Shown in pieces: positions 1 to 13,800 of a DNA stretch of 64,000 bases (within the stretch, counting starts at the first letter, position 1; each line of letters opens with the position of its first letter). The notes beneath the pieces were generated by a model that was not told the origin of the DNA, did no database searches, and worked only from the letters and a program-made list of their open reading frames with translations. Source of the stretch: Gerris lacustris (lineage: Eukaryota; Arthropoda; Insecta; Hemiptera; Gerridae); the NCBI GenBank assembly GCA_951217055.1, contig OX578281.1, forward strand, positions 64,110,043-64,174,042, read 5' to 3'. The position numbers were made by a program, and so were the translations under genes.

Positions 1-20
1 ATCAAGAAGAATCCGAAGAT

Positions 21-485
21 ATGGATTTACATGTTAAATTGGAGTTGCCTACTGATGATGTTGAAGTTCCAGAGCGGAGAGGTGAACATCTTGAGGTTGA
101 AGAGGTTGATGGCGTCAATGAAGTCATTGAAGAAGGTAGTAGACACAACCTGAGGCCTAGAGATCAACTTAAAAAGCCTGTAAGATACCCAGATGCGATG
201 ATGTTAGTGGCTGATATTGTAGAACCATTGACATACCGGAATGCTGTAAAATCAACAGAACATGCTCAGTGGCAGGAGGCAATGGTAACTGAAGTAAACT
301 CCCTCAGGGAAAAATACAATGAAGGGTTGCTAAAATTAAAATATGTCCCTTCTGATAAACAAGTAGCAGACATCCTAACCAAACCTCTTGAGAAGATTAA
401 CTTTCAGAGTCTAAGGAAGTTGTTGGATCTTTCTCAACTTGAGAATCAAGATGGAACTTCAAAGGAGGCTGTTGTTATAAATTGA
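21..485 (+). pseudogene. Copia-type retrotransposon polyprotein C-terminal relic with large internal deletion
   Basis: The 154-residue open frame joins two separated parts of a Ty1/copia polyprotein. The first half is the integrase-to-reverse-transcriptase linker (acidic, then RHNLRPRDQLKKPVRYPD) running into the start of reverse transcriptase (WQEAMVTEVNSL). It then jumps to the very end of RNase H (KYVPSDKQVADILTKPLE), a hallmark copia terminus. The catalytic core of reverse transcriptase and nearly all of RNase H are missing, although the junction near REKYNEG keeps the frame. The upstream part of the element lies outside the window. It cannot be functional alone. Confidence 0.85.
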
Positions 486-496
486 AGTTGACATCA

Positions 497-730
497 TGTC
501 AGTGTAGAAGTATTGTTGTTGTTTATGTGTATTTAAAAATACAAGTTCGTTTTCTATTGCCTTTAATCAATTCTTTCAACAGTTACAAATGTTTTAGACG
601 AGAAGATTTAAATCAGTCTGAGACAATCTTTCTCTTGTATATTATACAAGTTCATAATTATTACTTAGCTCAGTGTTTTCAGTTTATTAGTTTACGTGAT
701 TTCATAGGTACATTGAGTTATTATTGAACA
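497..730 (+). repeat. Possible copia 3' LTR
   Basis: A 234-bp stretch just downstream of the copia stop codon begins TGTCAGTG and ends TTGAACA, so it has TG...CA termini with TGT/ACA inverted ends. The purine-rich AAAGGAGG before the stop could be part of the polypurine tract. The partner 5' LTR is outside the window, so the boundaries are inferred. Confidence 0.4.
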
Positions 731-1648
731 TTTCATCAAAATTTATCATAAAAAAAATTCTATTTGGCAAGGAATAGAACACAGCCTCTTTTCGTCCGAG
801 TTTGAAGCAATTTTCTCATAAATGGGAACAGGACTATTCCCTAACACTCACGCCTTAGCAAACTCAATTTAAAATATTATAATATATATTACTTCAACAC
901 TCAAAAACTTAAGCTTGTATCAGGTTGAAACTTTACATGTCTGCTTCAATTGTACTTAAGACGATGTTGATTTATTAAAATCTTTACATTAGAACGTAAG
1001 ATATCGGTGAAAACGTAGTTATCTCTAGTTGAAACATTTAGGTCCGCTTTAATAAATTTAACGATTTTTAACACTTCATAGAAGTTTCGGCGTTGGTTTT
1101 ATTAAGACAATGTATATAAAAAAGTTGTTTGCCTCATTAAATAGATAAAGTTAGAAATTTTTGCGGTCCTCAAATTCCAATTTTACATTTGAATCTTACG
1201 TTTACGCGAGTGTTTTCCGACGAACTCGTCCCGGGCTTTGTTAAATTGAACATGTGTACCAAATTTCAACTAAATCGGTCATAATTTACTCAAATTATCG
1301 ACAACGGATTCACTCCCGGGTTCCAGACGCTGTAACGTGCCATAAGGAAGTTCGTTCCAAAAAATTATGTTTACCCTTCATTCGCAGTTCTTCTCTCCAG
1401 TCAGGTACATGTGATGTATTTATTACATCACATATTATTTTAACATACAATATATTGCAGTCATACCTCTATAAGTATATACGTATAGTAATTTTAATCA
1501 TTGATAAAGTTATTAGGAAAACAAATATTATTAGTATTATAAAATGATTTATTATAATTTTTTCAGTATAATTAATAATAATATTTATTATAATTTTTTA
1601 TTATTGGTATTATAAAATGATTTATTATAATTTTTTCAGTACATAATT
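731..1648. repeat. Repeat-rich spacer downstream of the protease gene
   Basis: No gene is visible. About 1060-1300 matches 30900-31200 (shared TTTACGCGAG and CGAACTCGTCC motifs), so it is a dispersed repeat. At 1532-1571 and 1606-1647 a segment of about 40 bp containing TATAAAATGATTTATTATAA is duplicated with a 74-bp period. The second copy abuts the protease stop codon and carries its likely poly(A) signal. Confidence 0.5.
1621..1626 (-). promoter_or_regulatory. Likely poly(A) signal of the protease gene
   Basis: AATAAA on the minus strand begins 23 bases after the protease stop codon. Further AATAAA motifs lie at about 1584-1589 and 1548-1553, partly because of the local duplication, so polyadenylation could be heterogeneous. 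Confidence 0.5.
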
Positions 1649-1819
1649 TTAGTTAGATGAGATTGTCTTTTGAATCCACTCCTTGTAGAATGGTGCAAAG
1701 GTGTACACAGATCCCCCGTTAGGATCACTGCATGGTGGTTCACCCACTCCAAATGAAGTAATACCGACAAGTTCAGGTCCATTCGTACCATTCGCTATTA
1801 AAGGGCCACCACTATCACC
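1649..1819 (-). CDS. Protease exon 7 (active-site Ser and C-terminus)
   Basis: After a TTTAACACAG acceptor it reads GDSGGPLIANGT, then GITSFG, the last disulfide cysteine (PPC), GGSVYT and the amphipathic end FYKEWIQKTISSN before TAA. By alignment, positions 216 and 226 of the pocket are Gly and Ser. Confidence 0.97.
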   Translation of the reverse strand, partial: GDSGGPLIANGTNGPELVGITSFGVGEPPCSDPNGGSVYTFAPFYKEWIQKTISSN

Positions 1820-4800
1820 CTGTGTTAAACCAATAAAGATTACACATTACAGATTTTGTTAATAAATTAAACATACATGTTGTTATGAATTGAAGGCTTA
1901 ATTTAAACTTCCCGCCATCTCTTTTCCTTTCCTGTAATTTTCCTATACCTGGATCCTTTTGTCCAGGTAGTTTCGGGTGTAGTGATAGTCAATTCCTCGG
2001 AAAGTTGATGTTCATCGGGTCCAGGTATGGATGCAAGACAAATAATATCCCATGGATAACAGAAGTCAATTTTTCCTCTCATACCGGGAAACTTATTTCT
2101 TGATAGGGCGCATAGTGTCTCACAGTATGAACTATTGACAACTGAACGTAAAATAATTTACCTTCCCCAATTAAATCAAAATTTGATTTTTAAACTAACT
2201 CCGATATCTAAAATTTCCAAAAAGTACCGGTGTGGAAATCCCACACATGACTTCCATGAAATGTTGTGGTGTCAATACGTGAGCAAGAGAGAACTCAGTG
2301 TAAACTACATCGTACAAACAGCTAATATCGATTATAGTTTTGCAATACAATCCGGGATTTCAAAAAACGGCCAATTTAGCCGCAATTTGGTTCCAAAATA
2401 AATCGGTCAATTATTTCGAATAATATAAGAGCTCAAAGTCGAAAATTTAACAAAAATGACTATTTAAGGTAGAAGGGATGGTCCTACGACAAAAAGTCAT
2501 ATGACAAAAGTTGTATAGATTATTTAAAATTGGTTAAACTGGTGTTATCCGCTTTTCGATACGACTTTCAGTTTAGCCGCAATTTGGTTCCGAAAAAACC
2601 TTTAAAAAACACTAAAATACCAATATCTCCCAAACCGCTTGTCCGATTTTGCTCAAAAAGTATAGGTACAATCTACCATATAGGACACATATATACCCCA
2701 AAGGAAATTGAAATCAAATAAAGCCTACTAAAGTTATCGTCGACAGACCGATTTCGTGCTTAAGTGACTGTAGCTCCGAAATGTCGTAAGCTACGATGTT
2801 CGGGGTTGCGCCATCAGTTTTTCCGTCCAAAGTTCTAAAAAATGCCGAAAACCGCATCTCAATACGATGTCTTGAAGCGATGTTATAAAGGTTTTAAGTT
2901 CCGAACGAACGTACGTACATACATACGTACGCACAGACATACATGTATATGAAACGGATTTCAATGATACCCCCGGGTCCGTAAGACCCCTCCTTCACAG
3001 AGATCTCGGAATCACGTTTTGGAGGGTATCACCATACTTCCATTTTCATGGAAGTGATATTAGTTTTCAAATTTCGAAATGGCGGCCATTTAAAATTTTA
3101 AAACTTAAATTCAATGAAAACCAATTGGTATGAAGAAATTTCGCATGAGAAAAATGTTGTAGAACTTTTAAATGCAAATCTAACGATACCTTGATTATTG
3201 AAATCGGTTCATAAATAAAGAAATAACAATTACTATAATGTTCACAATGAAACTCAACATCACGTTTACGTGCTAAAAAAATTATAATCGCTAATATAAA
3301 AATCGTCACTTCTTTATTAATGAGCCGATTTCCATAATTAAGGTATCGTTAGATTTGCATTAAAAAATCTATAACGTTTGTCTCATGAAAAATTTCTTCA
3401 CGCCATTTGTTTTTCATGGAATTTGACTTTTAAAACTTTAAATGGCCACCATTATGAATTTTAAAAATTTTAAAACTAATATTTTTGGTAAATTTTAGAT
3501 ATTGGAGTTAGTAAGACAACCGGCTAGTTTCATAAAAATATCTAGAAGGTTTTTAAAATATAATTTTTTTTTCAAAATAAATACAAAATGGCGGATTACG
3601 GCTAAGCTAAGCCAAAATCGAAAAAAGTTATTTTTATTTTTAAGTTATTTTCGACTTATATTCACTTTTAGGATCCTGTTCTGAATAACGCGCTAAGCTT
3701 TTTTTTGGACACCCTAAATACACTGTCCTTGCAGTGGTTTAAACATTATGAAAATCTGATCCTTTATCTTTATCATTATATAACTATTATTTTAAAGATT
3801 TAAACATAAAATTACCGGGCAAGGTCCTGAATCCTTATAATGCTTCTCGGTACAAATGGTAGCGGTAGTAGCTCCTGGAGGAAACATCTTTATACACTCG
3901 GAATTATTCAATACTTTGACAACAGCGTACAGCAAGTCTGAAGGACTGTCGTCATCTAGAGTTGAACAAACAATACAATAAGAATGTAACTGTACAGGAG
4001 ATACAGTGCATTAATGTGACCAAGCTAGAATTATATATATAAGTTAATTTTTTGATGCCCTTTAAGAATAAGTGGTCGCCTAAGTTCGTCTGCGTGACAT
4101 TTCTTGGCAATTGGCATTTGAAAAAAACAAACCGGGGGAGTCTCACCAATTATGGTGGACAGTGTGATTGCCATGATCCTGAGTACAAAATTTGTAAGTA
4201 GACCAAAAATCAAGTAAACGTTAGTTTGTTACTTGATAGGTGACCACTTTGATTTGGAGTAATATTTGAATAACTAACCTGTCAAATGACAAACTAACAT
4301 CAACTTAATATTATTGATTTCCGACCACATATTCTTAACTTGGCTCCTTAGCTTTGCCATAAGCTGATAAAATAGTTATTTATGCACCTAGGGAGTAAAG
4401 TAAGCCATTATTCCCTGAGCGAAAAAAGTTGGTTCTTGAGGCGAAGCCGAAGGAACCATGGTCCCTAAATCCCGAGGCGAAGCCGAGGGAATTAGACTCT
4501 TTAATTCCCGAGGCGCACAATATTTTATCTCCAGTAGGAAGAAAATACACATTTTCGTCCATAGCACAGTTTTTATTTATTATTTTAATAAATAACAATA
4601 ATTATTAGAACTTTTAATAGCAGATATAAGAGATTCAATATTAAAAACAAATAAGAATTGGAATTAAACTCAAATAGAAGGTTATTTAGATGCAGGTTAT
4701 AATGTTGTAAACAAAGATAAACAAGGTCAAAAAAGCGCAGTGCCGCCAACCTGATTTCAACATCTTCATTACATTAGCCATACATTTTCTACTATTTATG

Positions 4801-7800
4801 AAATAATTAAGTTGCAATCTTTACTTTTTTGCCCTACTTTACTTTTTCGGCCTACTTTTACTTTTTCTCCCTACTTTTTGAGTTCAGGGATGAAAAGACC
4901 TGTTTTAGTCCCTCTAAACTAATTCAAAATCATAACTTTTTTTCCCTACTGGAGATAAAATTGATTTTAGCGTCTAATGTGATTTTTATGATCCTGAGTA
5001 AAAAATTAGTTAGTAGACCAAAAATCAAATTGATGTTAGTTTGTCACTTGCTTGTTTGTAGTAATTTGAAGAAACATTTGAATAACTAACCCATTAAGTG
5101 ACAAACTAACATCATCTTGAAAATCACGTTGTACGCCAAAATATATGGGACATAGCCTCTCTTCAACGGTATGTTTTTTTCTCACAGCCAATGGCCAAGC
5201 TATGTCTTGCAGAAGAACTTGATTATTATACTTCTTTGCAGAGTGCTCTGCAAAACAATTAATAAAGATCTATGTTTAGATGTTAATCCTGCCATAGTTG
5301 ACAACATAGTTTAAGTCAACTCTTTTATTCGTTCTCACTCCGTTCAGAAGACCGTGTAATTATATTCCTCCTGGTTGCACTTACCGAACACTAGGTTAAA
5401 GTAATGTTTATGGAAGTCGTTTTACTGAAGTTTTACTCTATTTATTAAAATTCGTTCTCTATTTAACTTAATAAGTTGTCATATGAGGTTGTCTCTCCTG
5501 TCATTTTAAGTACTTACAGCTTTTCCAAATTTCACATATTAATATTTTTACCTTGTTATCTAATAGCCTTTTTATATTAATATAGTCAACTCTTGTCAAA
5601 TAGATAACCCTTAAAATTATTTAATACTCACTCTATATTCATAATTTAAATAGTTATGAAAATTGGAAAAGTTTCAACCAAAATAAATTAAGAATCTGGT
5701 TCATCTTCTTGGTTCAGTATTTTTGCTTCGTACCACACTCTTTAAAGTACTATATTCGTGTTCATTGCATTACTAAATGGCTCAGAACTTCACATTCATC
5801 CCAAACGTCAATGCCAAAACAAGCTGGTACAAGCCAGACAATATATTCATAGCTCTAACACAATTTAGATAATAAATCTTGCAGTCTAACTAAATTAAAA
5901 ATTTGCACTTTTGTGGTTATCTGTCATGTTATCTGGGGAACGTTATGTTGTCAGCTGTATTACAGATATTTTTGTGCTATTATAAATATATTTATTTTTA
6001 AGTACTTACTTTCTGTTGCACCCCAACCAACCACTGTTACTAATGAACCATCAAACTTAGAGACAGAATTTTGTCCGAGATCCGGTATTGAGATCGTTTT
6101 GATGAATGGATAATCTGTGTTAAACAGAAACTATATATTATTTTAATCACAAAATGAGTATTAATTACCTTGATTATTATTTAAATTGGTCGAGTTATAG
6201 GACGAGCTAGTATTCGCTCTTATCCATCCAATGGGAGAGTCGATTGCGACACCCTGCTGGCAGGCGAGAAGAGAACATTTTCACTCGCCTCTCTAACTCT
6301 CCAATATCTAATTTTTTACGTTCTCTCCTACTGTACCGCTCATACGCTCTGTGTGGACGGTTAAACGAGTGGTGACTACAGTAGAAAGACCAAGTACTGT
6401 TGACCACTTGCCTCTTTACTGTTTACATCAGTGCTTGTACGGTTTTAGTTTATTTCTTAGTCTATATTATAGTTTTACTCTGCATAAGGAAGTGGTTGGG
6501 AGAGGTTCACTTAAATTTGCAAAATTCTATCATGTCAGTGAATTTCTTTGGAATTTGGGTAGCCCAGAATATAAAAACAAGAAATTGAGACAATGGGCAA
6601 TTAGGAGTCTTGTCAAAGGCTCGCAGAATCGAGGGCTTGGGCTTGAGGGAGCCAGACGGAAAATAATAAATATACGATCTACTTATGACAAAGATGTCAT
6701 GAAGTATTAAAAATTAACTCTTACTACATAAACTATAAACTATTTTAAGAATTTAAAAAAAAAAAAAAAAAAAAAAACTTTTTAGATTTTTACGTGACAT
6801 TTTCACTTGAATAACAGCTCCTGTCCTGCCAACCAACTCGAAATAATACTCGAACTTTTTCGTAGTCTTTTAAAACATGGCGAGTAAACTCGTCGATGTC
6901 TAAAGCATGTCCTGCTCACCATGTTTTAGAACACTTGAAAGGGTTGGGTCACAATGGTCGATTATTATGGCGAGTAACTAAAACCGCATAAGCACTGATA
7001 TAACAGTAAGGTAGCAAAAGTAAATTAGCAGTCTCAGTACCTACCGTACTTGGTGTGTCTACTGCACCCGCTATTAGCCTGACCGTTCACTCAGAGCGTT
7101 TGAGCGGTCTAGTAGGATAGAATGTAAAACAGCAGGGGGAGGCGAGTAGCTGTCTCCCCGCCAAAACTACTCAACTTTCCTGCCAACTGGGTCTCGCTCT
7201 TCTTTCTACACTAGGTGAGTAGAAGTGTGAGTACTAAATCCCTCGCTGACTCATCCATTTACTCGACCAATGTAGCCTGGGCTTAATGCCTTGTTCTGAA
7301 TATGCCAGTAATTTAGTCGATTGGTGAGTAATTTAGTCGCAACTCGTCTTCCAACTCCAAAAGAGTTCGCACTACAGAGGCATCTACTGTACTTAGTAGT
7401 ATTAGTTAGTAATACTACTAGTAGTTTAGTTAGTAGCGTTTTTTCAAGATGAAGAGGCAAAGCAACAAATTAAATAGGCTAATAAAGCTTATTGCAGTGG
7501 CTATAGAAGAAGAAATTATGGAAACTATGAAAACAAGAAAACAATGAAACTATGGGTACGAAAATGGATTATGAGAGGATATGAACTAGAGCTACTTGTT
7601 GCCCACTCATGGAAATGGTATTAGATGATCCTAAAAAATACTTTGAAGCTTTGATTTTGATTTTTAATGTAATCTCCTCTCACCAAAATGAACTCGTCTA
7701 TATCAACAGTTTTTTTATTATTAAATGAAAACGATTAACTTACCGTTAAAAGGAACTGATGATGGGAGTCTATATAGCGCAATATCAGGTGAAGGAGACG

Positions 7801-10800
7801 TATTCGGTGTGTAGCCTGGATGAACAAATATTCCAGACTCAGGAACTATGTAGCTTAAAGTATCATTATTATTATTTGTGTTTAACAACCCTAATGTTAT
7901 GTAAGCTGAAACGGCCCTGCAAAAAATGAAATAAGTAAAATCTTAAACAGTATAATTTCTAAATTGTTCGGTGCTAGAAAATTATGAAAGCAATTCTCTA
8001 TTTCACACAGGCCATATGACCATAATTATTGTACAGAAGTATATTTTCTCTCACTGAATTTTTAGTTCACTGATAAACTAATACTTCTTAATTTTCTTAT
8101 GACACATACGATTCTGAGTATACCTCTGATGTATAAAATATTAATATTTGAGTAGAATGAATGAATATATAAAAATCTCATCATGGATTTTTAAGGAGCT
8201 GGGTAAGATAAGTGTGAAAATCCAATGAAATTCCGACTTATTAATAATCCTACTTGGGTGTATTAATTAGATATCTCAATCCTTGAGACCCTTATTCTAA
8301 AGTCAATTACTGTCTTATATTATTAGACAATAGTTAGAAATGCACGAGGGAAACTAATAATATATTCGCCTTAAACTTTCCTTTTGAACTGCATTGGAAT
8401 ATCATTATGAGCCTTCTAATTGCACTTTGGCCCTCACACAACTCATTCTTCTGATGAATTAAATTTTATTTGATGCTTTTGTTTACAAATAGGTCATAGG
8501 TCACTTCTAAAAGGTTTTATTGTCTGTTATAATTCCTCAGTGTCTTCCTAAGCTCAACATGACTCGAGTTTCGAACATGATTAATATTTTATATTTTGAT
8601 TGATAATAAATAAAATGTTTGAATTACAGGTTTATAGGTAAAGACCGTAGTATGAACGGAATTAATGTTCCCATATAAATAGGTTGCTGCTTATTATCTC
8701 ACAAACAGATTGTAAATGCCAATTGAATGATTTATTCGGCTGATGGAGCGATTCACTATAGTATTCATAGTTAGTATATCTATAGTTATTAGTATAGTTC
8801 ATTCATTACATGTATAGTTTTATAAGCCTTCTAGCAGGCCTAGGCCCTCCACGTACTTTTGCACCACAGAATAAGTTATTTATATTCTTCTTGGTCTAAG
8901 GCTGTCCTGCATCTTATTTCAAGGGACACTGATAGCTAGGCGTACATTCAGCACAGTTTGTACCTGAGCAGGTAGAGTTTGTTTTAATATTATTATGGTG
9001 TGCTATGATTTTGTTTCATTATGACTATTCTGAAAATACATACCAAAATCAATCGAAATTGGTTTAGTTGAGTTTGCAAGTCCTTGTTCTCATCTGAGAA
9101 CTAGCTTTTGAGGTTCATACTTTTCATGTTTTACTTAAAGTTCTACTTTATAGTGCTGTGTCTCTGTTGATCTATTGGTATTGTGTTTCACTGGCCCTTT
9201 GTGTTCTTGGAGCCAGGTGAGTCTTTAACTTTTTCCACAGCATCAAGGGATCCCATATATATGTCACATTTCCTTGGTGGTCGATAGTCTTTAGGTGACG
9301 AGTTTAAACCAATTTTCTACAGTCAATGTAGTGCATTCGAAGTGTCAGGCTCTAGAGTTTTTCGTATGGTATAAATCAGAAGGGCCCAACAAAATTTGTG
9401 TTTTCAAACTAATTCGGTTTAAATGAGGTAAGATTGGTGCTAAAGTCACGACACCAGACATGCACAAGCTCTCAATGGGTACAGTTGATAGACAGCGATC
9501 AAGCAAGCACTCGCGGTGGGCACAGCAGGTGAGGGGGGAAGCTGCGACACTAGACAAGCTCATGCTCTCAATGGGTACAATCGATTGACTGCCACGCACG
9601 CCACCAAACAAGCAAGTACTCTTGGTGGGCACCGCAGGTGAGGGAGGAAGCTGCGACGCTAGACAAAGACAAGCTCATGCTCTCAATGGGTACAATCGAT
9701 TGACAGCCACGCACGCCACCAAACAAGCAAGTACTCTTGGTGGGCACCGCAGGTCAGGGGGGAAGCTGCGACTCTAGACAAGCTCATGCTCTCAATGGGT
9801 ACAATCGATTGACTGCCACGCACGCCACCAAACAAGCAAGCACTCGCGGTGGGCACAGCAGGCGAGGGGGGAAGCTGCGACACTAGACAAGCTCATGTTC
9901 TCAATGGGTACAATCGATTGACAGCCATGCACGCCACCAAATAAGCAAGTACTCTTGGTCGGCACCGCAGGTGAGGGGGGAAGCTGCGACACTAGACAAG
10001 CTCATGCTCTCGGTGGGTACAATCGATTGACAGCCACGTACGCCACCAAACAAGCAAGTACTCTTGGTGGGAACCACAGGTGAGGGGGGAAGCTGCGACA
10101 CTAGACAAGCTCATGCTCTCAATGGGTACAATCGATTGACAGCCATGCCACCGAATAAGCTCGACACCTTTTGGCACCTAATTCTCCGTAAAACTACAAT
10201 GCAATTATGACTCGATCCGTGGAAGCCTCTAGATTAGCTTAATAGTTGGTACAACAGCATAGTGGAAACTTGAGTAAACTGACCTCTATTGGTAATTATT
10301 AGCGAATTGGAGAATCCAAGTTAGTAATATCCTGTTTTTGAACTCTTAGGCAGTCTCATTATCATTTGGACCATTTGCGGATTTCATTTGTGGCTGTTTT
10401 TATTTATTTTTATGTTCTCTCCAGAGATTTTCTATTACTTGCATAGACCAAACAATCAACATCAAAATTCAATCTTCCATCGTTTTTTAAAGACATATGA
10501 GTGCATCGTGATATATTAAATTTGAGCAAAGAAGTTGTTGTAAAATACTAAATTATTAGTCAAACCCAGCCAATGTTGGGCTGGACCTTAGTTTTAGTTT
10601 TATCGTCTTGGACTGACTTCTAATTTCGACTTTCTCAGGTTTTAATTGGGAGCTAGCGTAGCCATGCAGTTAACAATTAACAAATCAAAGGCGGCACGAG
10701 GTCGTGGGTTCGATTCCTCGCCGTGATGCACTGATTAATATGGCTCACTAATGATCCCACCATACTCGCTTCAGCGGTACATTGTACAGAGGAATGATGT

Positions 10801-13800
10801 ATGTAGTAGTTGGACTCTCTACGACGAGATTAGCAAAAAGGGCCTAAATAAGGTCCATTTGTTCGAACCTAGTAAATTTTGCTAGGTTCGAACAAGTGGT
10901 TCGTCCTAACCGTCAAGTGCAAGTAATAGGACCTCATTCCTTCTTCTTAGAGACTTATTTCTTGGTAGTCAATATTCTTTCCATTTGTTCGAACCTAGTA
11001 AATTTTGCTAGGTTCGAACAAGTGGTTCGTCCTAACCGTCAAGTGCAAGTAATAGGACCTCATTCCTTCTTCTTAGAGACTTATTTCTTGGTAGTCAATA
11101 TTCTTTCCATTTGTTCGAACCTAGTAAATTTTGCTAGGTTCGAACAAGTGGTTCGTCCTAACCGTCAAGTGCAAGTAATAGGACCTCATTCCTTCTTCTT
11201 AGAGACTTATTTCTTGGTAGTCAATATTCTTTCCATTTGTTCGAACCTAGTAAATTTTGCTAGGTTCGAACAAGTGGTTCGTCCTAACCGTCAAGTGCAA
11301 GTAATAGGACCTCATTCCTTCTTCTTAGAGACTTATTTCTTGGTAGTCAATATTCTTTCCATTTGTTCGAACCTAGTAAATTTTGCTAGGTTCGAACAAG
11401 TGGTTCGTCCTAACCGTCAAGTGCAAGTAATAGGACCTCATTCCTTCTTCTTAGAGACTTATTTCTTGGTAGTCAATATTCTTTCCATTTGTTCGAACCT
11501 AGTAAATTTTGCTAGGTTCGAACAAGTGGTTCGTCCTAACCGTCAAGTGCAAGTAATAGGACCTCATTCCTTCTTCTTAGAGACTTATTTCTTGGTAGTC
11601 AATATTCTTTCCATTTGTTCGAACCTAGTAAATTTTGCTAGGTTCGAACAAGTGGTTCGTCCTAACCGTCAAGTGCAAGTAATAGGACCTCATTCCTTCT
11701 TCTTAGAGACTTATTTCTTGGTAGTCAATATTCTTTCCATTTGTTCGAACCTAGTAAATTTTGCTAGGTTCGAACAAGTGGTTCGTCCTAACCGTCAAGT
11801 GCAAGTAATAGGACCTCATTCCTTCTTCTTAGAGACTTATTTCTTGGTAGTCAATATTCTTTCCATTTGTTCGAACCTAGTAAATTTTGCTAGGTTCGAA
11901 CAAGTGGTTCGTCCTAACCGTCAAGTGCAAGTAATAGGACCTCATTCCTTCTTCTTAGAGACTTATTTCTTGGTAGTCAATATTCTTTCCATTTGTTCGA
12001 ACCTAGTAAATTTTGCTAGGTTCGAACAAGTGGTTCGTCCTAACCGTCAAGTGCAAGTAATAGGACCTCATTCCTTCTTCTTAGAGACTTATTTCTTGGT
12101 AGTCAATATTCTTTCCATTTGTTCGAACCTAGTAAATTTTGCTAGGTTCGAACAAGTGGTTCGTCCTAACCGTCAAGTGCAAGTAATAGGACCTCATTCC
12201 TTCTTCTTAGAGACTTATTTCTTGGTAGTCAATATTCTTTCCATTTGTTCGAACCTAGTAAATTTTGCTAGGTTCGAACAAGTGGTTCGTCCTAACCGTC
12301 AAGTGCAAGTAATAGGACCTCATTCCTTCTTCTTAGAGACTTATTTCTTGGTAGTCAATATTCTTTCCAGATTGACATTTTACTATAAAACTTCGAACTA
12401 AGTGTTTTAAACAAAATAAAGTAAATGTTGTTAAACTTGTCTGATTATTACTGTAAGTTATTAACAGAACTCTCTTGTTCTTTCAGAGATTATTTAAATT
12501 GTGTGTTTAAAAAAAAAAAATATATACTAAATTAAATCTTAAATCTAAAACTTACTGTAGACAAGACCATTAAAAAAATTACTCCACCAACTCGGACGGA
12601 TTGGATACTTAGTTAAGAAGTAGAATAAATTAAAAAAAAATAAAATAAATTAAATTGAATAGGTTTTTCAGAAGCAGGTTACCCTTTTTTCACAAACGAT
12701 TTAAACTTTAAATTTAATTGTTTGAGAATAATTACTTTTACGTTCTCTATTAGAAGTAATGTTTAGACACTATTTTATAATCGGTTTAATAAGAGAACTT
12801 AATGAAATTTACTGCTAGGAAGTTTTAATTTTGTGTAAGCAATGTTTGAAATGAAATTCTAAGTGTTTTGATGAAGATTTGTTAATAAATATATATTTAG
12901 AGGAGTAAAACAAACTGCCTCTCCACGTACATTGAAGTTACTTTAAAACAAAGCAGCTTTCAGCCTTCAAAAGGCCATCACAATGAATCTATCGTCGATC
13001 TCCGACATGAATTAAACTCACCTCTCACTAAATCATTTTCTTAATGTAACTCTTTAAATTCCACAATAAGCACTGATGATGGCTTTATGAAGGCTGAATG
13101 CTGCTTTGATATTAAAGTAATTTCAATTTACGTGGAGAGACAGTTTGTGTTATTCCTTGAAGATATCCTCCATATCTAAATATATTTACTTTACTCTCAA
13201 CACAAAAATCTAGAACAACCACAGGGAAACAACACTGGACAAGAGTAGGGCCTACACTATATAATAAACTGCCTTCAAAAATCAGGGAAATCAAACAATA
13301 CAATCGATATAAAGAACAGCTTAAGAGATATTATAAAAGTACAGATCCATTTATTCAACGAATACACACCTAATTAAAAAGACAACTTTCATTTCACTCC
13401 AATACCTCATGATTTAATCTCAGCTATACTCACAACATAACAATGCATGCAATAATGTGGTATAATATAAATAGAGCTAAATAAAGAATAACATAATAAA
13501 AATATAACAAAATATCCGTATACCTCGCAATCTCGTAATCAATAAGAAGTGATTGGTAAATATAATATAATATCATAATTACAACTAGTATACAATTATA
13601 GTTACGACGATAAAATGCATAATAAAAAAATATTACTACATTAGAATTAATAATAAACAAATTACTTGAAAAAATATCGTGTATCATCTTTAAAATATAA
13701 ATATATATAAGACAAATACACAATTAAATCAAATTAATTTAGCTAATTTGGTATTAATTATTGTGAACGGTACCTTTGCGTGGATTATATATAATTTTCT

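Noticed and set aside
9345..10177. Overlapping minus-strand frames of 61-95 codons
   Set aside because: They repeat every 109 bp with the minisatellite unit and have no independent support.
10855..12370. CRISPR-like array
   Set aside because: Units are contiguous tandem copies without variable spacers, in an animal nuclear genome.
10896..12401. 501-codon open frame
   Set aside because: It is read-through of the 126-bp tandem array; the period is divisible by three and the start and end are arbitrary.
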